Positions 20,301 to 35,300 of a DNA stretch of 64,000 nucleotides are shown piece by piece. Numbering within the stretch: position 1 is the first letter of the stretch; every line of letters begins with the position of its first letter. Source of the stretch: Himantopus leucocephalus (Eukaryota > Chordata > Aves > Charadriiformes > Recurvirostridae); assembly GCA_003993805.1 (NCBI GenBank), contig RSEF01000019.1:2986201-3050200 (forward strand), read 5' to 3'. The notes beneath the pieces were generated by a model. That model had not been told where the DNA came from and ran no database searches. It was given only the letters and a program-made list of their open reading frames with translations. A program made the position numbers and the translations under genes.

Positions 20301-23300
20301 CCCAAGGCAGGAATTACCTGTCAATCAGCACAGGATTCGGTATAGCATACATATAATCCTGTACCTGCAAAGACAGTGATGAGGCCGACTGACAGTGCCC
20401 AGCTAGCATTGAGGGCAGGTGGAAATAGGACAAAACAGCTCTGTCTGAATCCACAAACAGCCAGAGGGACACCCAAACGGAGGTTCTATTAAGCGAAGTT
20501 TAAGCCTGCAAAAGCTCCCAGTAACCTCTGTTTAGATAGCTACATCCTCAGCAGGACTCTCAACTTTGCAGAGAACAGACTCCTTAGAGGTGAATAAGTG
20601 AGAAAAAGCTATGCTCCCATAAGCCAAATGCCATTTGAAACGTGACAAGTTAGTTCTTTAGAGATCACCTTTGAGATCTACACCGACAAGGCTCTTCTGA
20701 TTTAAAAAAAAAAAAAAAAANAAAAATGAGAGTCTCCTGGGAATTAGCAAGGGAAGACATGCTCTGGAAGCACCTTACGTGTTGGAAAAGCCCTGGATCC
20801 TTCACAGACACCCAAAAGCGTACGCCACGCACAGCGATGTGGTAGGACATGGCTCCCAACAGAGACCATCTGGGCCATCCAGCTCCAGTTTTGCCAGGCC
20901 CGCTGTTGCTCAGACCAGGGGTTACAGCTTACCCTCTTTGGGAGGGAGGCTGAGCGCAATTCAGTTTCCAGGCTACACCATACAAATTCCCTGAGTGCAT
21001 AAATTATGTGTTTTGTTAAAAGGATGGATTTGATTTATAGTAAGCTTAATATAAGTAGTAACCCTCATCTTAAGCTAATCACATTAATATCTACCATTAG
21101 CAGTCCCCTCCTAGGAACGAATTACGTTTAGTGTCTGCATTTTACCTGCGGTAAAAGTCAGGGATGGGATGGAAGTGTGCCCATTTCCCCAGATCTGTCT
21201 CCAGCCTGCACCATCTGCACGGCAAGTGCACAAAAGTGCATAAAAGTGGAAACATCCACCCCTGCATTTGCTCAGCTAGATTAGAGGGAAAAAAAAAAAA
21301 AGCAGCCAGACAACAAATGCCATCCAGCAAAATCCGAGAGATGAAACAGCTTCCTCAGCCCCTTCCACACAGCCATCCCTGCGAGAGCAGAAAGTCAAAG
21401 GAAGGCACATGAGTCACTAGAACAGGGTGTTCCAAGACAAAACGATAAAGTTTCATACCTTCCATAGTCTGCTTCATCTTTATCTTTTCTTCTGAAATAT
21501 CATTAGTTTCAATCATCTGAAATAAATGTAAAATATGAGATGTAAAACAGCCCTTTGCTCAAAGATTCAAAGCAAAGTTAACAACCAAAGCCCCGTCCAA
21601 AGCAGAAGTGTATCCTGCACCCAAGATATGGTGTTTTACATCCTTCCTGAGAGGGCAACAAAGGCTTTGGAGGAGTCACTTCTATAGCTGGGTACTACTG
21701 AAGGCGAACCGGTACCATCTGAGAGTGCCGACACACAACAGGCAGCTGAGCACTACAATGAGATTCACCCAGGAGGGAAAAGACCTCAGGCTTTCCCTGT
21801 GAGCTCTGGTTCCAGCTTCCACGCACCCAGAGTTCGTGCAGAGCGATGGAGGAGCTGCTCTCCTTTGCCCAGCCTCCCGCGGTTAACCACAGTAAGTACT
21901 CAGGTGCAAATGCTCTTTGGCATTCAACTTGAGACCTATCAGACAAGTTCCTCAACTTCTGAAGAATCTAGCTGTACCCAAAGTTACAAAAACAGTAATA
22001 AAACTTTGATAAAATAATAATTATTAGAGAATGAATACATTAATAAAAAATAATAAAAAGCAAATGCTGGTCCATATAGAGGATTCTGCCTTTTCCCCAT
22101 TCTCTTTTGTCTTCCGCTGCAATGAAAAGTGTAAAGCCAGAGACCACAGAGCTCACAGCCAAGCTTTCCATTGCAGAAGCCACAATTCGGCCCTTCAAGC
22201 CTCGTCACGTGCAGCAGCCTTCGGAGGGACCTCAGCACACACCCAACATCAAGCAGTTGCTGTGGCCACCACTGCTGAAAGCTCTGAGGTCAGTCCCCGA
22301 GAGCCTGAGTGGGCTGCAGGATACGTCTAAGAGAAGCAGGAGCGCACCCAAAGGGGAAATACGCTGCCTGATATACTTTTGGTACAGAAAAACTATTTAA
22401 CTGCTCTTTGGAAGCGCAGTTGTGGTTCCCCCTTGAAGGTCTAGGAAAGACAGCACCATTCGTGGTCACAGGACATCCATTTGTTTGAAATATTTGGATA
22501 GTTAATACTGCAGTCACAGTAAATCAGCTAAGATATTTTAAAATAGAATTTGTCCTATGACACTCAAAGGCTTTCACCCATGCATTTCTTCCCACGTTTT
22601 CCTGATTTTAATCAACACATAGTTAAAATAATTACTTCAAGACTCCCTGGTTGGAATCCAATATCTATGTCCCCCAGAGCCCTCTCATTTATTTAAATGG
22701 CTCTGGAACAACCCTCCAGCTTCTTATTTCACATTCATTCCTGTTTCAATATTGGCTATAACATGTGACATGTTGTAATAACAACGCACTTTTCCCAGGG
22801 CCCTGGCTGTACTTATTGTTCACGACTGTCTTTACTCAATGAAACATGTTGAGCAACCCTTGAAACACCATTAATGCTGTAGATTCCTTCTTGGGCTTTT
22901 GCCTCTCCTGTCCAGTTGAGCGTGCCTTTTTGCAGGCGTGAAGCTCTGACTCGGCCAACAGTAGTTCATGGGCTTGACTTTGCTGCCTAGAGGTGCAACC
23001 GATTTCAATGGGGCCGTTCACGTTGGCAAATTAAACATAGGCATTGTATTCACTTCATTGGCACCTCAATCTGGAGCAGTGACTACATCACCAGCAATGG
23101 ATTTCAAATGTGTATTCTTAAAAGGTGCGCATTTCATGGCTTATTTTCATTTTCTGCATTCCCACAGGGGCAAGTTATAAGTTGGCTTTTTGCTCATTTC
23201 TCATGCAAAATCCAAACACAAACGGGGTCCAGCCTAGNAAACAGAAACGGGGTCCAGCCTAGCGCCACGAGTAGCAATCTCCCCCCTCACTCTGGTGCAA

Positions 23301-26300
23301 AGCCGTGTGTCCCTGTGCCATGCCATGAAGGCAGGATGGCATCCTGTCGCAAACAGTCCAAAAAATGAGGATGATGTAAAAAGACACAAAGGCCACAGAA
23401 AATTGACCTCTTCATATTACTACTGCTTTTATTCTAGCCTTCCCAGGGAGGCTCAGGACCCTCATACAACCAGGCTTTTTATTTGCCCAGCCTGGTGCCA
23501 TCCTGACCATTGCTTGCAGCTCTTCCACTACCAATCCTCAAAGTCAACATTTCCCTGGGTCTCTCATATATGCGCAAAGCCTCCCCGCTGCCTCTGCCGC
23601 ATTGCTGGCACGCGCCTCCCACCCAGTCCCATCAGCTCAGCCCCCCGAGGGGGCTCAAACCACGCTCCATGTGCTGAGCATGCTACACGCTCTATCTCAG
23701 CATGGACAATGACTCTTCTTCCACCCTGTCCTCCACCTACCCCTAAAGGGCTTTGCTCAATAATACACTAAGGCCGCTGCAGCTCCAGGACAACAGCTGT
23801 GTTGTAGAAATGATGCTTTTTCAGCTAAGAATGCTGCTTGCTCAGGATGAGAGCCCACCCCTGCCCAACCACAACAGCCCTATTCTGCTGCCACAGGACT
23901 CATGCGCCTTCGAGCCCAGATGTGGCCCACATGCTTCTCTTGACTCTTATTTCTTCTAATGGTGCCACTGTACTGGCTTTCAAGAGTGGAAAGACACTTT
24001 CAGCATGGAGATGCAGTGCAGGAAAAGCACCATCAATGTAAAACACCCAGATACTTTGCGGCATAAAAGCCTCAGAAAACTACACCAGGCAGCAGCTGAG
24101 GGCTGCTCCTGGGAAGGGTTACTAACAGTGATGATAAACAAGCAAAAGGACCCAGAAGTCATACATTTGCATGCTGAGAAGGATGCAGGGCCTCCATGGA
24201 CTGCAGCTTGTTCTCTAAGACAAGCACTTTTTCCTGCAATCTGTGGATCTCCTGTTTGCTCTGGGCTTCTGTTTTCTGTAATGTTTCATAGTCCAACATC
24301 TTCTTCTCAGCCAAAGAAATCTGCTCTTTCAAGAAAGCTATCGCTTGTGTCTGATCTGTATATTCACCATGAAGTTTCTCCAGTTCATGCACCCTCAGCT
24401 CAGCATCTCGACACTTGTCCTTCACATCCTGGAGCTCAAGAAGGTGCTGATTGCTTTTGGCTTCCAGTTGCATTTTCCAGTTGCTGTTGCTTTTCTCCAC
24501 TTCATCCACAGCCTCCTGCAATTTCAGTTTGAGACTCTCTTTCTCCTTTATATGAACAGCTGTCTCAATGTCATGCTTCGCTTTCAGGTTCTCCAGCTCA
24601 AGCTGGTGCTCCATCTTTATACTCTCCACCACTGCCTTCAGTTCCACGATCTCCTTGTGCTGGGTGTCAGGGCCTGTGTTCAATGTGGCTTTCAGGTCCT
24701 CCAGAGACTTCTGGTGGTCAGATGCTAACGTGTCCAACTTGGACTTCCAGTTGTCCATGAGCCCCATGTTCTCGTTAGTGGCTTGCTGAACTTTATGCTT
24801 TAGGTCAACAATTTCCTGCGAGTACTTCTCATTGACAGATTTCAGCTTCTCCATCTCCTGCTGGTACTTCTTTAATGTCTTCTCATACTTCTCCTTCAGC
24901 TGGCTGCTCTCCTTCTGATGCTCCTTGTTGGCAGACAGCAGCTGATCTCGTAGACGAAGAGCCTCTGACTGCAAGCCAAGGTTGTGCTCAGGGGCCTCTG
25001 CTTGGTGAGAGCTCCTGAGGCACTGCCGAAGCTCATCCACCTCGCTGCGCCTCAGGCTCAGCTCCTCCTCCAGCTGCAGGATTCTGGACTTCTCTGCTAC
25101 TGTGGTTAACTGCAACACAACAGAGAAGACAAAGTCAGTCCCCACCTCTCATCGCTGCATCCTGCCTTAAAAGGCAGGTGTGCTCCAAAAGTAAGTGTGC
25201 TCCAGTGGAAGTAAATCCAAAGTACATTAGTCAAAGATCAAATAAACAGGAAACGAATACCCAGCACCCTCCGATCTGGGTACAGTTTTGCACCAGGGTA
25301 ACCATCACCAATAACTCTTAACAGTTATGTCTTTGTGCCAATTGCAATTTGTTTTTTCCTAATAGGAACCTCTCGTTTTCCACAGAGAAACACACATCTT
25401 TGAAACAACCCTTGAAATTCTCTAGAGAGCAACAGTGGTTTATGAAAAATAATGTCCTGAAAGGGCATTATATTTCCAGGCTAGGCATCTTGCCAGATGA
25501 CGCACAGAGGAAATGTGACTGCACATGCAGGAATATCACAAGCATTGAAACCAGCATTAAGCGTATCATGTTTCCTTTATTGCTCAGCAATCCTCAGCCT
25601 ACAGACCTCTCCTCTGCATCGTAATTTGTTTACCCTGGTGTAAAAAGGAAAAGGGATTTTTACACGTGAGTAATTGTTAGAGTTTATTAGCAAAGTAAAA
25701 ATAACGTAGAAGGCTAGAGGATGCAAGACAATAAATCTGGCCATGGTTAACATTGAGCATAAGGGTTATGGATCAATGTCCTACGATCTGAACGTAACCT
25801 AACGGGGCTGAACTACCGGCTAGTCACAGGGAGTTCAGGGTGCTGCAGCTATGGATGGAGAAGAGGAGATTTGACCAGATGAAACATTAGAAAAAGGCAG
25901 AAGAAACAGGAAACCAAGCCAAAGCACAAGCCATCAATTGCATTTCATTTCAATTGCCATGTTCCCCACTGACCATCAGCCCCCGGAGGCTGGGTGTTCG
26001 GATTTTAGATGGGCAAGGAGGCATTCAAACCATTTAGCCCTTTTGGAGAACCTCACGTTTGTGTTTTCTACAGCTCTAACAAATCCACTGGTGAGGAGCA
26101 AGCCCGCTGCAGGCAAGCTCGCCGCTTCCCACACCACACCAGCATGAAAAAGCCCTTTCCACATCTGGCTGCTTTTAAGTTTGGGTGCGTTGTTCATCTG
26201 GGCAGCCTGTCCTGTTGCAGGCATGGCCAAGGATCAGAGCTGGTCCACCTGCACTCACCAGTATCTTCCATTTCAGATGGCGGCTCCCACAGCTGGAGGG

Positions 26301-29300
26301 AGGACAAAGGGAATGCTGATTGCAATGTTATTTTCTATTACAGCCTGGCGGAGCCTCGAGGCAGGATGAATTGTGCAGCAGGGTGCAGATATTATTCGGG
26401 CATGTTAATTGAAAGATGAATTGTGAAGAGTTCATGTGTCAAATGGTGGCATGGGGCAGAGAAGCAAACTCAATCTGAGAAACAAGTCCCCACATAAGAA
26501 GCAAAGCTAAAAATTATATCATACTACCATTTCCAGGAGAGAGAGCAAAGAAAAAACCAAACAAAAAAAACCCAGGGAAGCCTAAATCCAAGCCAAAAAC
26601 CAATCAACCCCACAAACCAAATAAAAACAGAAACCCAAAGCAAGGCGTCATGAGCATCAACGCAGGGGGCAAGCGCGCCGTTCTGCAGGCAGGGCAAGTG
26701 GGAGTCGATTACCCTGGTGTCCTCTAATTCTCTGAGGAGTTTCTCAGCCTGTGCCTTCTCAAACAGCAGGCTCTGCTCGAGCTCCCGTATTCGGGCATGC
26801 TCCAACTGCGTCTGAGTCTGGTCACACATAGGGGAAAAAAGAACAGTGGAGATGGGAAAAGGGGAAGGGAGAGAGAGAGAGAGAGAGAAAGAGAGGGAAA
26901 GAGAAGGCTGCAACATCATCTTCAGTGTACAAGACAAGGAAAGGCAGTTCACAACAGGAGGAGAATAAAGATCCAAACAAGCAGGAAAAACCCAACCAAA
27001 CAGAAAATGGTCACTACGGGATTTTACACGGTACTCGTAGTGGCTATTCACAAGAAAATGGAATCTGGGATGGGAAAACATCCCTCTGCATTAGAAAGCC
27101 GTTTCAGTGTTTTCCTGCATCAAGACTATGCTGAAGACACTTCCTAAAAATCAAAGCCCCCGCTGCTGCAGACCACCAGTACAAGACCCTTGCACCACAC
27201 AAGAGAATGCAAAGACCTTGCAGTGATTCTCCGCATCTCTCCTCAAGAAGTACCACACGGTAGACTGAAAAGAGTTGGAAGTTCCCATCCTCTTTTTGCT
27301 CCGGAGACAGCTTGAACCCTGCACTAGGTGGGGGAAAAAAAAGCAGGTCATACTGTACACAGCATGTTGCTAAACCCAAAAATACACTGCAATGAAAGCA
27401 AATCAAAGGAATTTAGACACCAAACTGTTACATAAATCAGTGCTTTAGGTTTGAATAGGACTGCTATGAATTTCAAAGTGATTTTTGCCCACTAAGACTC
27501 TAACAGCCTTGTACACAAAACAGAACTATTTTTTTGCTTTGTTGTTTTTTGGGTTTTTTTTTTTTTTTAAACAGATGAGTAAACTAAGCACAAGAAGTTT
27601 ATGTAACCTGCCAAATCCAGGAGCGTCGACTCAGGGCGTTGCTTTGGTGCCCTTCACTTTTAAAGCAGAAGTACCATACAGCTGCACTGGGTGGCAAACC
27701 TCACTGCAAACCGACCACTGCAATATCATGTATAATTTCCCATAAATAAAAGAGGAAAGGAGACATGGGAAAATGCATGCAGGCTCTGGCCTCCACATTT
27801 TTTTAGCTTACAAAACCAACATTTTCCTTTGAATTAAACTGGACCTACCGAAAAACAAACCTGATCAGAACCATTTTCCCCCCCCCCCCCCCCCTTTCAN
27901 CCTTCATTTGCCATATAATTATTTACTTCCCCCTCTTTCTATTGGAACTAGTTTGAGGGATTTTCTGCCCTTTCCTACAATAAAGCAAGTTTTGGTTAGT
28001 TGCGTACAAATGATGGAAACTGAAGTTTGTAAAAATCCATGTTTTCTCTTATGGCTTGAAAGGTATTAAGTACGTATTCATAGATGGTCAAGATCTCAAC
28101 TGCCAGATATATCCAGACTACTCCATATTTTATGTGGTCTATATTTGACCACTGAAAGAGGCAAAAAAGATGTGGTCTCAAAACCCCAAACATTATCAAA
28201 ACCCCCAAATAATATCACTGAAGTGCAAAAGTTGGCTGAATGCATCCTAATAAGGAAAATAAAGACATTTCATTTTGTACCGAGTGGCTTCTCCTGCTCT
28301 CTGCAAAGCTCAAGGATGCACATCTCAACATGGAGCACCAGCCTTGATTTTATTTGCAGAGATAATTATTCCATTAACACTAATGAATTTTCCTCAATTT
28401 ACACTAGCTCAAAATCCCCAAGTGGCACTTCAGCAATACAGACTTTTGAAATCACCTTAATTGGTGGCAGCATGTCAGATATTGGCTACCTGAAGACGCT
28501 GACCTATTACCAAACTCATCTCTGAATCCCCCAAAGAAACTCTCTCAGGACTCCTGAGGTTGACACTCAAGTTCCCAGCCAAGCTTGCTCAGTATCTACC
28601 AATCCTGCTATTTTCCAAGTCTGGAAAAACACATGGAAATAGAGGAGAAAAAATAATCAGGGAAGAAAGTTAGATCAACTGTTTTACAGTCCTTAAATAT
28701 GCTTCACTGAAGATTTGCATCAAATCCTCTGTTATTTCTTATTTTATGTAACTTGGTTTGCCTAGCCAGTATGACTCAGAGCCTCAAATCCGAAGTTTTC
28801 CTGCACTTTCAGGAAGTTCAGATCTGATTTTTAGACTTGCTTCTCCCCTATTAGCCTTAAATTACTCTTCACAAATTACAAACTGACTTCCCACCTGTGT
28901 TCAAGCTATGAGAGAGGTTCCAGGAGATAAGCATGAGATATTAACCTCTTCAAGGAACTATTTCCTATAACAACAGTCTTCCACCATAAAAAGCCTTTCT
29001 TAAAAAGTTTTGTTTTCCTGCAATTGCTTTTCACCTTCCAAAGCACTATAGCATCAGCATTGCCAACCAGGATGAAAAATGGGTTGAATACACAACTACA
29101 TTTCAAGGTGAAATCCACAGCTCCTCCTTCTCTATCAGGGGTCCAAAAACCGGTCCCGTAACTCCAGGCTTCAGCCACACTGATTTCTTTGACCAAAGAG
29201 CTCCTAGGGATGCTGCCTGCCACGCTCAACACTTGAGAGTCCCAGCTTTGTTCAAAACCCACATGATATTATGAGAAACACCACGGCATTTAGGCTAGCC

Positions 29301-32300
29301 TTCAGCAGAAACCTGAGATCCAGGGACCACGGAGGAGATAATCGTTCCTTACCATCATGCCTGTTACTGGCTGTTAAGTGCAAGACAAACATTCTCCTCC
29401 GAGTTACTCAGAAGAGGGCCGTTGGCATAGGAGGACTATAAGACCAGAGGAGGGAAGACAACTGTCACTGGGTTTTGCTTTCGGTATCTGGGTGGTCAGT
29501 TGAGCTCTAGCTAGGGATGGGAAGGGCTGTGCTAGCAGCCGCTGGTTGACTTCATTGTGATTTTACATGAAGAATATCAAGGACAACCATTTCCCAGGAA
29601 ACATGCTGCAACACGAAGGAGCACTTATCCCTCTGATTTCCAATGACAGATTTTTTTCTTTAAGTGAATTACTTGCTTCCGGAAATCTTACCTGTCTCCA
29701 CCACACAGCAGGAAGGTAAGAATTAACTCCAGCGGGTCAATCATTCAGTCTGAGCATCCAAATTAGGACAGAATGTAAAAACTGATCACAGCAAAGCCCT
29801 CTGACAGTGTCTGTGCTGCCACTGGTGTTGGACCCACAGGGGAACATCCCAGTTCTCTGGATCGCAGGAAACCAATCTGCTCCGTGATTCTTTCCTAAGA
29901 AGTTATTTGTTCTTCTGTACAGACAAACACGGAAGTGGGGAGAGGACGCTGGGAGCCTGCGAGAAGCCTGGCCACAGCCCCACTGCAAAGCAACTCCTTC
30001 TCAGCCCAAATGAAAGTCGGATCTATCCTCCGTTTGGGACCTGCACTCACAGGAGCACTTATGTCACAGCAACTTACCATCTTGCTAAAACACCGTGGCT
30101 ATTTTTTTTTTTTAAATATATCTAAATATACCTGCTAGGTAACCCTGGTCCCATTGCCATTATTCCACAGCCAGGCTTAAACACTTAAAGCTCTCAAAGG
30201 GAGTGATGGATCAATCACCCTTCTCTAAAGCACTGGGAAAACCTATCATCTAAGCTCAAGAATCAACAGAAACCTGATTTTGCACCCACACACCAGGCAG
30301 AAACTGCACTTGCCGTCTTTTAGCAAAGGTCTGGTATCAGCGCGTTGCTGATTTATACCCTGTCAAACACATTCCTCTGCTTCAGCTTTTGGATAAAGAG
30401 GAGAGCTTTATGCCAAGAGGGTCAAAGCCATAGCAACACTCCATCGCCTAGTCTTCCCATTTTCCTGGGCTTTTACTGATATGACTGACAGTGAAGCACA
30501 GGAGCAGGTCCCTTGACATTTCTGGCTGTTACTAACCTCATGCTCTAACTAAAGACAAGGGCAAGTCCCGATTTAGACACGTAGAGCAGAGCCTTGCTTT
30601 CACAGAAGTATTTTCTTTTCCTTCACCTGCCCCCCAAGAAAAGGCTCCCACTCAAGTGCAAGCTCCCAACACCACTTCCAGTTTGCACAATATTCACTGC
30701 AACAGCATCGCTCTGAGCAACCGCCCTTCCAAACAAAAGGGTATCCTCATGTCAAACCCCACACTTGTGAGCGGAGGAATCCAGACGAGGACACCACAGG
30801 TCAAACACAGCATTTCAGCTGGAATAGAACAGCATCTGACTGGGAAATTGTGCATGCCATTAAGCTGCTAATAACAGGACGCTGCAGGGACAGCAACTGA
30901 GCAGTCAAATCATTTCTCCAGTGGAAAAACATACGTCGAAATGCATTCAGATACAGTCAGATTTTAACATGGCTTGGCAACTTATGGCAACATTTAAAGC
31001 CAGGCTGGCTGCCTGTGATTAATTCTAGGCAGCTCCTAGCATTATTAGTCATTGGGCAGCATACCAAACAACAATCTTCACAGTTTATGCCACCGTGTTC
31101 GCAGCAGGTCCAAAGCCATCAATATAGATAAAGTATTGTTTAGAGTTGAGTAAAAGGTGGCAGAAATTACTCAAGTGAGGCCTCACATGCAATTTCAGGT
31201 TTTGACCCCACATTTTGGTAAGGCTGTTAGGAATTACCTCCAGATCCCCCTTCGTGATGGATTCTTCCTCCACACGGAACTGCAAGTCCTCCACTTTCCT
31301 GGGGAGGGGAAAAGGCACAAAGAGCAATCAGTAACACCCGGATGAGCATCCCATTCCTAAGCAGCCATTGCACATGGGCCTCCCCTGCACAGCCAAGAGA
31401 GGAGACAGATACAGACAAGCTTTGTAGACCAGGTTGCTCCAAGCCCCGTCCAACCTGGCCTTGAGCACCTCCAGGGATGGGGCAGCCACAGCTTCTCTGG
31501 GCAACCTGCGCCAGTGCCTCACCACCCTCACAGTGAAACATTTCTTCCTTATATCTAATCTAAATCTCCCCTCTTTCAGTTTAAAACTGTTACCCCTCAT
31601 CCTATCGCTCCCCTTCCTGATAAAGAGTCCCTCCCCAAATTGTATTGCTCCGCACAGAGCAAGACAGTTAATAAACGAGCCTTCCGCATCACAAACGTTT
31701 GCCTTCACACAAGGTACATGCTCACAGCCATGCTGCTTCTGCTGCACCACCTCTCAGCAAGCACAACTGCTGTTCACCAACACTGGGATCCTGAAAACAT
31801 GAAAGCCACAACCAGGTTTCACTGGTTTTCTTACTCTGTTATCCTGCAGCTGAGCACTGGGCAATTCCTCTGCCAAATGCACAGGGGCCATACAAAATAT
31901 TCCACGGGAATCAGAGCCTCTGTCTCCTTGGCAGAGGGTGGGCAACGCTGAATGTTTCCACAATGTGGAAATGGTGAGCTACCCTGGCAGAAAAGCCTTC
32001 ACCAGAGTCTGTCTAGGCCAGTCGTGCAAAAATGCACATAAAACCACAGGCACAAACGCAGACGTGCCTACGACTCTTTTGCAAAGTCTGAACAGAAAAG
32101 TCCAGTAACGATAAAAAAAAAAATATTCAATCTTCTGCTAAACTCAGTCCTCTTTGTTCTCTTTACTAATCTTAAAAAAAGGGCAATAATGAGGATGTTG
32201 AGCTGGTAGCCAGATGTAAGGACTCCAATTCTGTTACAGATAAAAATAGCTGTGAGTGTACATATCTAACTTCATAAACAAGCTTCCTTGTCTAAACCTC

Positions 32301-35300
32301 CTCTAATTAGAGGAGGCATCTGTTGATATTTAGGAAAGAAGTCAGCTGCCTTGGGTTAAAGGGCCTCCTGGAGCTGGGAAAGTGAGCTGCCCACCAGGGG
32401 AACGGGGAGACTTGTGCACGAAAGAACAGTTCGTCCTCAGGAGGGGCATCACTCAATTGAAATCAACACTGTTTTCAGTTACTTAATACACAGAAATGTC
32501 TTTCTATTCCCACTGAAGAATTTAATTATATATACGGAGCGGTTGGACTGCAAGAATGACAAGCAGATCTTCACTCTTATCCAGAAAGGAAACGTATGCA
32601 TCTTCATACATACACGGATGGGGCCTCTGGGGTGTGGGGAGATGACGAATCACACTACACTAAGGCTGTACGCCAGTTTGATTTTCCTTCCTCAGAAGGA
32701 ACGTCCTTAAGATCAGCACATCACAAACAGAGGGGAAAGAAGTGGTCTTTAGCAAAGCCAGGTTGTACAGGAAGGTTAGGGCTCTGGGATGGCCCAACCT
32801 GCACAGTTCTGTTTGTTACCCAGTACTGTTATTTTATACTGTACCCTTAGCCAAGGACACCTGAAGGCAAGGCTTTGTCACCGTCCACACCCTTGCCATG
32901 AGTTAGTCCCACCTTTACTGAGTAATTCCGTTTTCCACAGTGACACGGCTGAGTTTGGTCGGGGGATCAAATCTCAGAGTAACTGATATTGCTGGAGCTC
33001 TTCGTTCTTTCAGGCAAATAACGCTGCTTTTCCCTGCTTTGTGTTGGGAACCAAACGACAGGGAAGATGGCTGAAAACCCTCAATAATTTCACTGCCCAG
33101 CAGGAGACCAAGACTATTTGGCCTTCTACTGGCAGTGGCAGATCAACTGTTGGCGACCATCGTATTGTCAGTGCAACATTTCCCACGGGCAAATGCCCCT
33201 GGACAGGCAAGCAGCCTGTCAGGTATTTCTCAGGGTCATCACAGAAGTGCCAGCACTTCAGAGTCCTAATCAGGAATGGAAGCTGATGGTGCTTTGGTTT
33301 TTTTGTTGCTTCCCCCACCCCCCTTAAAAGCGCTCTATGTGTTTGGCAGGGAAGTGTTTCAAGTCATGAAACTCCTTTTGGCAACAAAACCAAGCTGCCC
33401 CTATCCCAAGTGTGAGCTGCCCTGGCTGGATGTTTGTCTTCTGCCTCCCAGTTGCATTGCAACAGTAGGGCAGCTTCAACTGAGCATATTCCTGAGACTG
33501 TTTGTGTCACAAAAATTAGCTCACTGCAACCCCAGCGAATGCTATAGCCTGGAGTCTCCTCTAAGAGCCATAAGACATAGGAACGTACAAGACTAATTGG
33601 AAATACTTCACTGCTCCGTTGTGATTAGCAGCAGTTTGTCAGTAACTGGGGGCAGTCACAGTACTGGATGCCCAACCCTAGAAAAGAGTCACATCAGACA
33701 TGCAACTGCAGCAAAATTGCCCTAAACTTCCCATTACCCGAAGCAGCACACCCCTTCCCTACACACAGGCAGACCACAGTGGCCAGGAGAGCGAAATACA
33801 GCATATTTGAAGTACTGGAAGACATCCAAAGGTGTTTCTCCCAGTCACTTTCTTCTGCTTAGATCCAATCAATGACATTCTCGGTTAAGAGCCTCATCTC
33901 CCCCATGACTTCACCTCCTCCACACCCATCCACTCCTGCTTTACCTCTTCTCCTCTTCCAGCTGGTTCAACAGCTCAATCTTCTCCTTCTGCATCCCATC
34001 CACCAGGGCTCGTGCTCGCTGGAGGTTTCCTTCTGCCTCCGTGACGTACTGCAGTTAAAAAAAGAGCCCGAGCCACCAAAGTTAGCAATGTCTGAAGTAC
34101 AGAGTTGTTTAAAAAAGGATCAGAACAAGGGAACAGAAGGTTTTGATGATCTGTTTCAGAGGATGCTATGGTAAGAAGGTAGCTTTTCCACAGAGCCCAG
34201 CATATAGGTATCAAAAAGAAAAAAAAACCTGCTCAATCTCCAGCAGCTGTAAATTTGATCCATGCTTCAGTGCCTCTCTGACTTGAACCCTTTGGAGAAT
34301 CCAGCTCCGATTAAGAGTTAAGAACTTGAAGCCTGAACAGTTTTGAAAATCTGGTCTGAGGTTACCGGGTGCAATTCAGCCCTGGTCATGAAGCATGAAA
34401 GACATTTCAGACTTGTGTTAATTCACTTCTTACCGGTAATTACTGGAAAATACTATACACAAGGAAGATGTCAGCTTGCAGTTGATTTGCCAATTTTTCC
34501 TGCATTTCCAACAGGCAGGTGTGGTCCACCACACAGATACACAGTGCCATCCCTGCTCCCTAGTAGCTGACTGGTGTTTATGAACGTGAGCAAGGAATTT
34601 AGGGCAACAGCAGTCATTGAAGAGCCACATATTAACGAACAGCACAAACACAACTCTTCTCTGAGCATTCGAGTGCATAAAACATCATTTGTACAAATAC
34701 TTGTGCCGAAAAAGCTAATATGATCAGCCTGTTTTCCTTACAGATCTCTTGACCTTATTAATGTGATAAAAACATCCTCTCTGGCCGGAAAGCAGTGACG
34801 TATGAACAGCGCTGATGTTCTCAGCAGTGTCTGATAGCATCAAAAAAACCACTGCAATGCAGTCACAGCCAAGGCCAGGTTGGGTGGCTAAGGGGAACAA
34901 GTTTGCCCTCCACTTGCATTTCAGCATTCAAATGTATTGATCCACCAGACAGGATCTACTGTCCTTTTTCTGGCGCAGCCCTTTTTCTGCTCCTGGCTTC
35001 GGGTAGAGAAAGCGCATTTTCCACTGGCAGGAGCGAAGAAAGAGACCCAGCTTAAACCCACCATGCAGGAAGCTGTCTCCACATGAAAGACAGAAATTCA
35101 GAGCCCAGGTTTCACACCAGGAAGCTATACACAGGTAACGTTATCGTGATCTGAAACTTTCGGTGGATGCCAGATATTTGTGTGCTAGCAATAAAGCCAC
35201 ATCACCTCCTACCTGCTCATGTTGGGCCTTCATGATGGCAATCTCTTTCTCCACCTCACAGATGTGGCTGGTGGCTTTGGCAACCTCAGCCCGCTCCAGG

